Source: Blattamonas nauphoetae (taxonomy: Eukaryota > Preaxostyla > Oxymonadida). Taken from it: a stretch of 64,000 nucleotides of DNA. The notes beneath the pieces are model-generated. The model did not search any database and was not told where the DNA came from. It saw nothing but the letters and a program-made list of their open reading frames with translations. The stretch is taken from NCBI GenBank assembly GCA_033064195.1, contig JARBJD010000244.1:50873-114872 (forward strand), read 5' to 3'. A program made the translations under genes and the position numbers. Below are positions 33,035 to 43,681 of this stretch, piece by piece; within the stretch, counting starts at the first letter, position 1; each line of letters starts with the position of its first letter.

Positions 33035-36000
33035 TCAAGCCTTCTTCTCCTTTCGTCTGGTTGTTGTATCGTCCACAGCATCCGATCCTTCATCATCGCC
33101 TTTTTTCTTCTTTATGGTGTCATTATTCCGAAGAAGAGCCTGAACATCGACCAGCTCACTGAAAGAATGGCAATGACCTCCAAACTGGATGCTCGCTAAA
33201 TTCAGCCCAGCAACTCGGTCTGAGCAAGGTCCGATCAAAACAGTCTCAAAATCTGTTCCGAGCGAAACATCAACTTCTCTTCCGAGGAGCACCGCTGAGT
33301 GAAGATCTTGGGAAGACGGATCGTCAACGAGCATTGATTCTGGTTGACCTCCGTTGCTTTCTGAATCTGATGTGTCGTCCTGACCTTCTTCGTCACCCCA
33401 ATCAGAGAGGGGATCGTCGGTGGATGTGTCCCGTGTGTTCGTTTTGAGGTTAAAGAGCGACTCCGATTGTTGTTCTTTGCGTTGGAGATGTTTGACGATG
33501 ATATCTTCAGCGAGGTCAATGTCGATTGTGCCAGATTCGTATCTCTTCTTCTCTTTCAGTTTGGCTGCTCCATCCAACAGTGTAGCAAATGGAATAGATT
33601 TGGGGATGCGCTGGGAGAAGTGGTTGAGAAGGAGCAGTTTGGGGCGGCAGACCTCTCCCACTTCGACAAGAGCTTGGGACAATGTTGAGTGGAGGCGTTC
33701 TGCAGCTGCGATGACGTTTGCATCGCATTGTGTTGCCTCATGAACGAGGACAGTCGAGAATAGCGCTTCTGAGTTGAAGTACGGCGTGACAGCAGTGTCG
33801 CCCGAGTACGAGATGCGGAAGACGAACGATGAAGACTGACATGGAATGACGAAGTCGGCCACAATTCCGACTGAGCCTCGGCAAAGATGGTCTGTGAACG
33901 GAAAAGTGAGTCGGAATATTGAATGGTTAGGCATGACAGTGTGGAGGATCGTCGGAAGGAAGGCGTCAGGCTTCGGGAAGGGGATCTTCGGTGGTGAGAG
34001 GAAGGACGGAGGAGCCAGAGTGGCTGGGTGTGGGACCGAGATTGGAGGGAGACCGGCTTGGAGAGCCGTTGTGTTCACAAAAGAAGGAATATGGGCTCCG
34101 GTGACGGGATCGTTTTGATTGGCGGGTCGAGTGTAAACATAAGGATGGTTGAGGGACTGAACAAAGTCGGTCAGGGTCTCGGGTGTGAGTTGAGGAGGTT
34201 GGGGAGACAGGGGCAGATGAGGGGCCAGTGGCATCATCCACACAAATTGCAAAGGAGCAGGCCAGAGCTGGTTCAAGAATTGGAGCCACATGAACACCTT
34301 CCAAGGCCCGATGACAGTGAGAGGGATGGAAGGAGTTGTGGAATGGCGATGGGCAACGAACGGCCAGACACCGTTGATGTGATCAGCGTGAGAATGTGAG
34401 AGAAAGACCGTCGAGACAGACGAGATCATTTGGTCGACAAACGTCTGTCGTGCAGACTGTCGCAAGTGGATGTGCTGTGAAGAGGTGTGGGGGAATGGTG
34501 GCTGATCTGGACAGAGAGCGAGTGCGCGTTGATGATTCGAAAAGAGGCCGGAGTAATATCGGCCCAGTTGCCCGACCGTGTTCTCCCCACAATCCAACAG
34601 GAGAGAGAAGGGTGGGGTCAGATTGGGAGGAGGAAAGGAGGGAGATTGGATCTGTTTAAGAAGATTTGACGACGAAAGGTCGATCAGGAGAGATTCGACA
34701 TTTCGATACTTTCCTGGCACAGCGGCACATGACCCAAACACAACCAGCCGAGCAAGCTCATCTGTCCTCTCCTCTTGTCGGTGTTGATGACGAAGGTGGA
34801 ACTGTTCATTGAGTGATGATTCTGTGTCCGGAAGAAGGATCTGCTGGTCGTGCAGATACTTCAGCATTGGCTTGTTCATCCGATGCGAACGAAGAGGGTC
34901 TGAAAGTGAGTGTTGGTCTGCTTCCATTGTGTTGACTGCGATTTGATGCCCTCCGAGGTTGAGCAGGAAGAGGTCCATTTTCGAAAGGACGTCGGGCTGA
35001 GGAAGGGGGACAGATGTTCCTGACGATCCTTTCTGGATTTCGCGGAGAAACTCAGCCCGTCCTTTCTTTCGAGATTGTTGGTGTTCGGCCACAGTTTGTG
35101 GTTTGAGAGAAATTGACATGTTTGGTTGGCCGAGAATAGCAACGTTTGAAGCAACACTCAAGTCAAACGATGTGTCTGTCCCAAACGATTCTGGTGAGAG
35201 TGGAGAGGGAGAGAGCAGGTACACTCCAGTCTGAGAATGTCTCCGTATTTCCAGACCGGCCTCTTCCAACCCCGTCGGAACACACATCAGATCTGAGCCA
35301 GGCTGAAGATCTTCCTCTTCATCCGTGAACAGTGGAGGGTAGACCACAGGATCAACGAGAGAGAGTGTGTTGTGGAGACCACACTGAGTGTGGGTCGAAG
35401 CGATGTCGGGAGAGAGAGAGTTGAGAACAACGTGTTGGACGGAGCACTTGGCTGTTTGTGAGGAGGTGGATAGACTCCACATCCACTGCTGGTATTGCGG
35501 TGACAGAAACACCGACGTTGGTGTGAAGTGCACAATCACATACTCCATTTCAAGCGACTGGCGGAGTGGGTCAGCTTGAAACCGTTCTGACAAAAACGAG
35601 GTTGGGTTTGAGAGGTCGAATGTGGAGTGGAGAGAAGGAATGAATGACTCGTGCGGACAGTCAACAACCAGAACAGCTGAAATGGGCTGAGCTGGATCCA
35701 TCACGTCCTCCGGCTGGATGACCCTTCCGTCGGGGAGAGTGACGGGATTGCCCTTTTGGAGTGTCCCATACATTCTTTTGTCTGTCACTCCCATGGCCTG
35801 CACTCGCTTCACAGAGAATGGGCCTGGTTTGGGGGCTGGATCGATGAAATAGCAAATGGCTTGACGAGGGACTGGTGTCTTGTCGGAAGAGACGGGTTTG
35901 ATGGAGAGTGTGGTGAGAGATCCCGATTCCTTGAGAGAGTGAAGCTGAGTGGCTTGTGTCAAGAACGATTGAATGATAGATGATGAAACGGGATTGCGCC

Positions 36001-36595
36001 TAATCTGCTTGATATGGCTTGACGGGCCTAAACGTTCGAGAAATGAATCTGGTTCGTTGTCGCTGTGCCATTCGGCAAAGAAGGTGTTTAAAGCTGATTC
36101 TATGTCAGAAGATTGCATCAATGGAGAAGGATTGTCCGAGGATAATTGTGGATAGAGAATGATCGACGGGTCCTCTTGTGGGCGGAGAGAGACTGGGTAG
36201 ACTGTGACACCTGGGAAACATTGTGGATGCTGGGCGGATATGTCAGTGTCAGGCAGTTCAGTCAACCCAATTGTGTCCATATTTCGATCGATTGAGTGTT
36301 CGATTCCGACCATATACGCAGAGAACCCCGATGGGCCAGTGACGGTGTACGTGGAGTTTCCAGCTTGTTCCAATGATAAAATCAAACCAGGAAAGCCACC
36401 CATCGATCTCGGTTGTAAAGTTGTGAGAAAGAGACTGGAAATGCTTGATGGTGCGAGTGAATGAGAGTTACAGAAGCGTTGGAGGCCTTCACCGACATTG
36501 AAGATTAGCTTGATGTCGTTGATTTTCACGAGCACAGAGGGTGACGAATCGGATGAGTGGACTGCATTTATCTGCAGAAAATACGACTTGTACAT
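33035..36595 (-). CDS. ELAC2: long-form tRNase Z (ELAC2 type), 1186 aa
   Basis: Endonuclease that trims 3' trailers from pre-tRNA. The long form has two beta-lactamase-like halves. The N-terminal half has lost its metal site but keeps the fold signature (VLVKINDIKLIFNVGEGLQRF, then LFLTTLQPRSMGGFPGLIL). The C-terminal half carries the metal-binding HxHxDH motif as LSHSHADHINGVW near residue 735, GSCAAVPGKYRNV upstream, and SYSGDT and LVHEAT further down, as in family members. At 1186 residues it is longer than the usual 800-900 because of Ser/Pro-rich insertions and an acidic/Lys-rich tail. Intronless. The ATG at 36595 (MYKSYFLQINAVHS) begins just before the conserved N-terminal strand. It lies only 32 bases from the left end of the inverted-repeat-bounded segment, which may supply its promoter. 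Confidence 0.9.
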   Translation of the reverse strand: MYKSYFLQINAVHSSDSSPSVLVKINDIKLIFNVGEGLQRFCNSHSLAPSSISSLFLTTLQPRSMGGFPGLILSLEQAGNSTYTVTGPSGFSAYMVGIEHSIDRNMDTIGLTELPDTDISAQHPQCFPGVTVYPVSLRPQEDPSIILYPQLSSDNPSPLMQSSDIESALNTFFAEWHSDNEPDSFLERLGPSSHIKQIRRNPVSSSIIQSFLTQATQLHSLKESGSLTTLSIKPVSSDKTPVPRQAICYFIDPAPKPGPFSVKRVQAMGVTDKRMYGTLQKGNPVTLPDGRVIQPEDVMDPAQPISAVLVVDCPHESFIPSLHSTFDLSNPTSFLSERFQADPLRQSLEMEYVIVHFTPTSVFLSPQYQQWMWSLSTSSQTAKCSVQHVVLNSLSPDIASTHTQCGLHNTLSLVDPVVYPPLFTDEEEDLQPGSDLMCVPTGLEEAGLEIRRHSQTGVYLLSPSPLSPESFGTDTSFDLSVASNVAILGQPNMSISLKPQTVAEHQQSRKKGRAEFLREIQKGSSGTSVPLPQPDVLSKMDLFLLNLGGHQIAVNTMEADQHSLSDPLRSHRMNKPMLKYLHDQQILLPDTESSLNEQFHLRHQHRQEERTDELARLVVFGSCAAVPGKYRNVESLLIDLSSSNLLKQIQSPSFPPPNLTPPFSLLLDCGENTVGQLGRYYSGLFSNHQRALALCPDQPPFPHTSSQHIHLRQSARQTFVDQMISSVSTVFLSHSHADHINGVWPFVAHRHSTTPSIPLTVIGPWKVFMWLQFLNQLWPAPLQFVWMMPLAPHLPLSPQPPQLTPETLTDFVQSLNHPYVYTRPANQNDPVTGAHIPSFVNTTALQAGLPPISVPHPATLAPPSFLSPPKIPFPKPDAFLPTILHTVMPNHSIFRLTFPFTDHLCRGSVGIVADFVIPCQSSSFVFRISYSGDTAVTPYFNSEALFSTVLVHEATQCDANVIAAAERLHSTLSQALVEVGEVCRPKLLLLNHFSQRIPKSIPFATLLDGAAKLKEKKRYESGTIDIDLAEDIIVKHLQRKEQQSESLFNLKTNTRDTSTDDPLSDWGDEEGQDDTSDSESNGGQPESMLVDDPSSQDLHSAVLLGREVDVSLGTDFETVLIGPCSDRVAGLNLASIQFGGHCHSFSELVDVQALLRNNDTIKKKKGDDEGSDAVDDTTTRRKEKKA

Positions 36596-36626
36596 AAAGG
36601 AACGTCACAGCCTTTGATCAATCCAC

Positions 36627-37310
36627 TATACTGCCCGACACGACGTCCTGATCCGGCTGTAAAACGGATGTATTTTTCTGAATAGAGGCATAATGTGGTT
36701 CAATTTTCTATGAATACTAATTTTGAGAGTTAGACACAGTTTGACAAAAAAGTAGAAACCAAACAATTCTGAATGACGTGAAAACTGTAAAACAAAATTA
36801 ATGATGGACATGCTCTTCGCGACATGACACGTGATTCACCTCATCCTGCTTGATCCCTCTAACTTTAAATTGTTTTAACTTTACGAGTGAAACACTCGAG
36901 GAGTCAGTCTCTGAATGCGAGAACGATGTTTTCATTACTTTCTTGTGGGATCGAGTTCTCGCCTCGGACGATTTTTGGACGAAGGAAGTCCATTGTGACG
37001 TAAATCACATAATTTTCACAAAAAAATGAAACGAGCATTCATGAAATGTGTTTGATGAGGTTAAAGTCGGGAAAGATTGTTTAATGGTATTTCTGACCGA
37101 TATTGACATGTTTGATTCTTGGAAGTTTTATCTTTTTTCTTTTTCAACCAGTATTATCACTGAGAAGGACCCGTGAGTGGTGGTGAGGGTCCATCTTTCC
37201 CTCAGTGCGAAATGTGATGAAGGATCACGGCATTGTTTTCCTTCCATGATAGTGCCCGGATAAACCCGCGCAAAATACATAAACCCGCGCAAAATCCATT
37301 TTATCAAAAA
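36627..37310 (+). repeat. left inverted repeat bounding the VPS13 segment
   Basis: Begins TATACTGCCCGACACGACG at 36627. The first about 35 bases match the reverse complement of 43344-43378 with one mismatch. A second block (CATGACACGTGATTCAC, near 36820) and a third (GAATGACGTGAAA, near 36770) recur in the same order and at nearly the same distance in the right copy. An inner block (AGTGCCC, then ATAAACCCGCGCAAAAT twice in tandem, 37252-37300) also recurs. Between blocks the copies have diverged, so these are old terminal-inverted-repeat-like sequences or two copies of one repeat family in opposite orientation. Confidence 0.65.
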
Positions 37311-37740
37311 GCATGATGAATCAATTCCGGTTATCTCGAATTTCACTCCTTTTAACTCACAAACACTTCATTACCAAGTGATTTCAAATGAACTTTTTAT
37401 TTCTGGTTTGATCTTAATTGAATTCTTCAAAAGTTGGTAAATTGAATTGAAACGGTGTGTGAAATGATGAAACAATGGCGAAATGAAACCGTCAATGCTT
37501 GTTTGTCAGATAGAGGCGTTTCCCGATATTTTTTGCGTAGCTTTGTTCAGTGCAAAATCGATGTTTGATTCCTCCTCTACTCCGCTACTTGACTCGTTTG
37601 TTGTGATATTCCTCTGGGAGACTGTTTCGAATGCTTTTCCAGTCAAATCAAGCGGCATCGACGAGTATTTTGAGTCATGACTGTGGTTTTGATGCATGAT
37701 CCACCTTCCTTTCACCATTCAATGTGATCAGACGCGACGA
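37311..37740. other. non-coding stretch inside the repeat-bounded segment
   Basis: AT-rich. Short frames only; nothing recognisable until the VPS13-like homology begins near 37825 on the minus strand. Confidence 0.4.
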
Positions 37741-40700
37741 GGCCAATTGAACGAAATGGAGCAACGATGCCAGCAACGAAGCGAGCACAGAAACACACCT
37801 GCCAATTCAGCGAGGGCACTGACCCTGCCTCTCCTCTTCTGGTCGAAGACAGTTGTCGCGTACTTCACTTCATCGATTGTCTTCGTTGCAAGATCGTCAG
37901 TTCCAACGACTGGCTTGACAACCGTTCCAGGAAGTCCTTGACCAATGCATTTGAAGAATCCTTTCGCTCCTTCTCGCTGGGCGCTTCGCACAGGATCGAC
38001 AAACACGCCAGTGAGACCAGTTTCCATACCCTTTCCGAATGCCTTGAATCCTCGTGCGAGTGATTGGACATGGTGCTGGAGAGGAGAGAATGAGGAGAAT
38101 GAGAAGAGGCACACTCGCTGTCCTTTGGTCATTTCTTTGGCTCTCTTTCTTTGTAGTCGTCGTTGAAGGAGAGGCCATCACTGAAGAAGGAAGCGATGAA
38201 GAGGGAAGAATGACAATGAGGGTGGACGAGACAAACCGGGTGCCTCTGTTCACACCATCTTTCGAGTCGTAATACATATGCTTCACGTCTTGTTTCATGT
38301 TTGTCAGATGTCCACTGGGATCACCGATGATGGAGAGATGGACAGCATGCCAATTTTCTGTATCAGTTGCGATAAGAAGTGGGAGCTGATGGACGAGACG
38401 AGTTGGTGCATGCTGAGAGTGGACGAGGATGAGAAGAAGAAGGAACAGACCTGGCGGTGAGGTTTGTGGCGAAGAATCCGCTGAAATGCATCTCCTTCTA
38501 TTCTATGTTGACCAACGCTGAGACAATGTCGACGAGACAAGTTAAGCCCACAATCGACGAGATCTTGCCGAACAGGTTCTTCATCATGACGTTCTCTGTC
38601 TTCCCGTTTAAGTCCTTGTTCTTCTTCCCTCCGTCCTTCACTTCCTTTTTCTTTGCGGTCTTTCCGCTGTTCTTTGACTTTCGACGATGAGGTGAGATCA
38701 TCGTAGTCGTCGGATTTCTGAAAGTGGGAGAAGAGAAAACGGAAAAGTGATGAATGAGAAAAGAAAAGAGACGAATAGTACAAGAAAAGTGATGAATGAG
38801 ACAAGAACACACTGACTAAGAGCCCTGCATCAAGTTGATTGTCGCCACGATGCAGATTGGTTGAATGGCAAAGTCCTCAAAATAGAACACAAGATCCCTC
38901 TCAGGAGTGAGGCGGGGACTGCATCCAGTGGATGAGATGAGCTTATCCTTCCCGTTTCGAGCCAGACGAGGGTGTCATCTGGATGGATGAGTCCATCAGC
39001 TGAAGAGAGACTTTTCTGCTTCTTTCGGTTGGCCTGACAGTGTCTCGACGAAGGAGACCTGCAGGCAACTGGTCTTGTTTCGTGCAAAGAGGGTTGTCCT
39101 TCCTGATGGGGCACCCACAACGTTCTGAGGAGCAGCAGCGGTATCGGCTTATGACTCGAGACGAGGCTGAAGCAGCTCGACAAGTTCGAGGACAGCGTTG
39201 ATTACACCAAAGGCGAGTCTGATGTCGGTGCAGTTCAGTTTCAGAGCCATTTCGTTTTCCACATCCGCTCGAAGGTCAACCCACGAGAGCGAGTAAGGTG
39301 TGGGAGCCGGCTGCGATTGTGCTTTGGAGGGCTGTGAAGAGAGCAGAGCGGAGGCAGACGGTGAGAGTGACTCTGTTTTGGATATCTGAGATCGCTGGGA
39401 AGCAATGATCCAGATTCTTCGTCCTGACACCAACAGTCTGAGCACGGATCGACTCGACACTCTCGCTGGCAGTGTCGGAAAAGAATGAAGTCTGTCCCGA
39501 GAACGATGGATGCTCCAGATCTTGGAGGAGAGGGAAGTGGATGTCGTCGTCTGGAGTGAGAGACCCGATGTAGATAGAGAACTGGCTGAGGATGATGTGG
39601 AGGTTGTACTGGTCGATGATCAGAATCTCCTCCTTTCCTTCGCCGGCAAGATCACTCAGTCCCTGCTGGGCATCTTTAAGAACGGCTCCGAGTTGATGAG
39701 GGTTGATAACAGCTGATTTGTCGATTTTGTACATCTTCTGATCGAGAGCTGTTTTCATTGCGAGCTCTCCGACCTTCACGCAGAGGAAGTGAGTGGCGTT
39801 GTAAGCTGATTGAGGGATGAGGATTTCTGGGGCCTGCATCGTCACATCGAAGTACGGTGCGAGCATCTGAACTTCAGTCGGGGCTTCGAGTTCGAGGCTG
39901 ACGTTGATGAGATCGTCGGGAACGACGAGTGCGGGCATTTCTGGGACGTTGAAGACGATGAAGAAGTTGGCGAGCTCTTCGACAAACGAGCGGATCACGA
40001 AGAGTTGGAACTCGCCGACTTGGGCCAGACAGATTAAGTTGAATCCGTCGCAGATGTCCACAAAATGACCGTCGACGATTGGAAAGTCCAGAGTAGCGGC
40101 TGGAGACTGCCTGTCATCTCCTCCAAAGTGGATGATCTGCGGGAAGGGAGAGATCACAGCAGACTCGTCTTGCGTCGTTTTGGGGAAAGCAGCGGGGTTG
40201 AACACTTCGAGTGAGCCGATCGAGGCGGTTACGGCAGTTTGGACAGGAGTGAGGGCGACAGCAGCGTTCACAGCACCAATGAAGAGCGAGCAAATTGGTT
40301 TATACTCTCTCTCTCCAAGGCGATGATGGTCGAGCCAATTTGCTGGATGACAAAGTTCACAACGTGGAGGACAGTCTGGATCAGCTTGATGTACGTGCTG
40401 TGCTTCAAGTTGAGATCCATTCCTTTAATTTTGGCGTCCACTTCAATCACCGTTCTGTCGTTGTGGTTCTTTTTGTAGTCGCTGTCTTCTGCCTTCTTCA
40501 GCATCTTCTTGTCGAGAGGTCTCTCTTTGATGGCCTTCTCGTTCTTGCCCGGCTTCAGGCCTTCCATTGCCTGTTTGACAGTCAAACTGGCGTCGTCCAT
40601 CCGAATTGCTGAGTCTGTGCTCAGAAGAACAGACTTCTCGGCCTCGCTCACGCAATCACAATCGCTCCTGTCTCCACCATCAATCCGATTTTGTTTGAAC

Positions 40701-42235
40701 GGATAACCGACGCGCAAACGTCGGAGAGCCCTGCAGTGATGAGTGTCTTTCTGGTCTTTGCAGAGTGTCCTGACTTGGTTATGTCACGAGAAACAGAGTC
40801 GATGCCGATGGCGAGCTGTGGGAGGTGAGCTTTGAGAGCAAGAGACGGGACGAAGAAAGAGGGCTCCTTTTTTGTCTTTCTCCTAATCCTTGTCAGCCGG
40901 TCCTGTCAACCGACATTCTTCCACAATCTTCAGAATCACCGGAATTACGTGAAGGGCTTCTTTGAGAAGAGGGACGAGAATCATCATGAGATCTCGCAGC
41001 CCACCCTCAGCGATGCTCACAAAAACTTCACTCAGATCAACTCTCGGCGTTGTTGCTGCAGAGTACTCGTTCATCAGCTCGTTTCTGATTGCGTCGAGTG
41101 TCGTGGGAGGAGCGGCAGTGTCGAATGAATGCGAGAGCGGCCAGTAATACGGGGCAGCTGCTCAGTCTTTCACAGCCAGCAGACGGTTGATACCAAAGTT
41201 CTCATCGTCTTCGGAGTCTTCGTTTTCATCTTCGGCGTCACTGTCGTCGTCAATGTTCTCTTTGACCTCCTTCTCGTCTTGGTTGGCGTCTTCCAATACT
41301 CGCATCTTTGCCATGGCATGTGCGATCTTCGCTGCTGTCAGGACAACATCTACGTCCTCTCGAAATACCCACGCGGAGAACTGGCTTGTTGTGACGATGC
41401 TGGTTCCGGTCAGTTGGACCGTCTGCAATCTTCATTGTGTCCTGCGACGATCAGCAAACTCAGACACGACAGTGTTGACCAACTCTCTGCTTAAATCTGA
41501 TGTGATGAGGGAGTCGATGAGGATTCCCATATTGCCAACCTTCCCGCCGTGTGCCATGACAGGAGGATGATGGTGAAGCTGAGCTGGACAGCGATGAAAG
41601 AAGGATGTTACACTCGATTTGTCGCTCGTTGAATGTTTCTCACTTCTGGCTAATCTACGCCGAAAGTATCGTCAAATATGTCTAACTTCTCGACTCCAGA
41701 ATGCACGTGGACAGATGCGATGGACATGTTGAACTCGCTGTTGGCGAGATGGAGAGAAGAGAGTCTTTGCCAGAATCTATCTTTTGGGCATCGTTGCCGA
41801 AAATTGGGCATACCCCAATTTGTCCATTTTGGGGGAAGGATGCATGGTCTGTTGTTCTTGTGATGGCCGAGTAGTGATGCAGTGATTCCCTCGTTCATCA
41901 CTCTATGGTCGTCCTTGCTATCCAATTTTCGCAGTCCCTCGTCGCAATGGGCTTGTGTTTCTGGATACCTAGATAGTATTGTTGCAATGGAGCGATTCAG
42001 AGTGGAATTGATTCTTTTTTCTGGTTGGGAGTAAGATTCGCGAGATGCTCGGCGAAATTCAAAATAGAACGATTATCGTCGTTCATGTCCATAAAACAAT
42101 CAATCACACGCATCAGCATGTTTATTACGTCCGCTCCAAGTGATAGGTTCAGTTTTCCCTCCGACCTTGTTAGTGAAAGAAGTGGAAGGTAGTTGACAGC
42201 GTTATCTGAAAAGTTTGATCGAGAGCTGTGTTTTG
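37741..42235 (-). pseudogene. VPS13: decayed VPS13-like lipid-transfer protein gene, C-terminal part
   Basis: Minus-strand pieces in several frames line up in VPS13 order. Near 42150-41980: LNLSLGADVINMLMRVIDC and a following ILNFAEHLANL. Near 41650-41760: SIASVHVHSGVEKLDIFDDT. Near 40450-40320: TVIEVDAKIKGMDLNLKHS, then the continuation at 40270-39280 with APEILIPQSAYN. Near 38885-38821: FEDFAIQPICIVATINLM. Near 38370-38265: VHLSIIGDPSGHLTNMKQD. Near 38070-37825: KAFGKGMETGLTGVFVDPV and GFFKCIGQGLPGTVVKPV, the VPS13/ATG2 C-terminal block. VPS13 bridges organelles and moves lipids in bulk. Introns explain some frame changes, but at least two do not look like introns (an extra GA-type slip in the GAGAGAGAG run near 40290, and the overlap of two half-frames at 39280-39330). 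The N-terminal chorein half is absent. Most likely a truncated, decayed copy; poor consensus is the alternative. Confidence 0.65.
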
Positions 42236-42489
42236 TTCAGCGATCTTGGATTGTATCTGAGAGCTAAGATGGCTGGTTCAGCGAGTTCTCGCGTAGTCTG
42301 GTGTGAGTGGCAGTTGGGAGGAAGAGGTGTGGAATGTGATAGAGCACAGTTTCTTATTTTTCAAGTGTTCTGGACAAAAGTGACCCACTTTTTGATTTTG
42401 ATCTGACTCCCTTTTAATCAATTTCGAGTAACTAGTTCTAAAAAGTGAAAATATGAGATGGAAGGAATTAATTCATAATGATGATCACT

Positions 42490-43378
42490 ATTTTGGATTT
42501 TGCGCGGGTTTATGGATAAAAGCGGGTTTTTGAGGGCACTATGATATTTTCAGACACTCAAAGTTTTTCAGTTTCAACTCATCCCAGCACATCACCAAAT
42601 CCCGAGTTTTCTTTGATGATCACACAACCTTGATTCTCAGCGTGGTGTGTCTTTTCTCTTTGTGACTTCTTTTATTTCTCTAGTCATCTCTCACACAGAT
42701 TCTTCACATCGCCAAACTGACAAAGCTCATGAAAGAAACATTTTGAAAGAGTCTCATTTCCAAAGACGCAGCGATTTTGAAAATGATGGAGAAGAATGCG
42801 AGGAACTCTGTGCGATTTATGAAGACCAATTCGATACACTTTGACAAATCGTTGGAAGAAACAGTGTGATTTTTTGATTTTGATGTCTCTCTTTCGTTGA
42901 ACAGCTGAACTGTATGACACGTTTTTGAATCCAATTCGAACAGAATGCAAAGTCTTGATGGTTTCGTGCTGTGGTTGGCCTTTTCATTTCACGACTAACT
43001 GTTAATCGTCGGTGTTCGGCGCATCGGTGTCCTTGGATACAACATTGACAGAGACATGGAGCGAACGAGTTGACATGTGTCTTCCTTTTCCTTTTCTTCA
43101 TTCAATCTGCTACTATCTTTCACTAGACATTCACCATCTGGGATCCATTCAGGAGTGATATCGGATGTGAATCACGTGTCATGTCGTTCGAAGTATGTCC
43201 CCCTACAGTAGCATTTCATGTCATTCTCTCTTATTTTTCACTGTTGATCTTCCAAAAAATCCCAGAGACGTATAACTCAAGATAGTTGATGATAGTGGAA
43301 AAGGAACTCTCAACTCTCACTTGTTCTATCAAAAAGCAAAAATTACAGCCGGATCAGGTCGTCGTGTCGGGCAGTATA
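42490..43378 (-). repeat. right inverted repeat bounding the VPS13 segment
   Basis: Reverse-oriented counterpart of 36627-37310. The outer end reads TCGTGTCGGGCAGTATA up to 43378; the block GTGAATCACGTGTCATGTCG lies at about 43167-43186; the inner block GGATTTTGCGCGGGTTTATG, then GAGGGCACTAT, lies at 42493-42543. A TA dinucleotide flanks the matching TACTGCCC ends on both sides, as a TA target duplication would, but this is too short to prove anything. The remainder of about 900 bases shows no gene. Confidence 0.62.
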
Positions 43379-43681
43379 TAAAAAAGGAATTTGTGATCAT
43401 GCATTATTGTGGTGCACTTCGTTGTGGAAATCATCAAAACGAAATGGGGAAGAGTGGGGGATGCCATCGCAAGATCCTGATGTGCATGGTTGATCGAATC
43501 AACATTTGAAAATTTTGTACTTGAGTTCTGGAAATTGATTATTGGATAGAGTTTGCAGTACTGAAGGAAGTATGGATCAGAGACCTTTCGAGAATCGGTG
43601 TTGCGGACTTTCCACAAATTGAACAAAATTAAAGGCCGATCTAATTTATCTCTCTCATTCAAGCTCACATCCTGTTTTCCA

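Noticed and set aside
39276-40271. The 331-codon minus-strand frame as an independent gene
   Set aside because: Its content (APEILIPQ and flanking strands) and its position between other pieces identify it as part of the VPS13-like gene, not a separate protein.
36627-43378. Reading the repeat-bounded segment as a complete autonomous DNA transposon
   Set aside because: No transposase or integrase motif could be found in any frame; the interior is VPS13-like host sequence.
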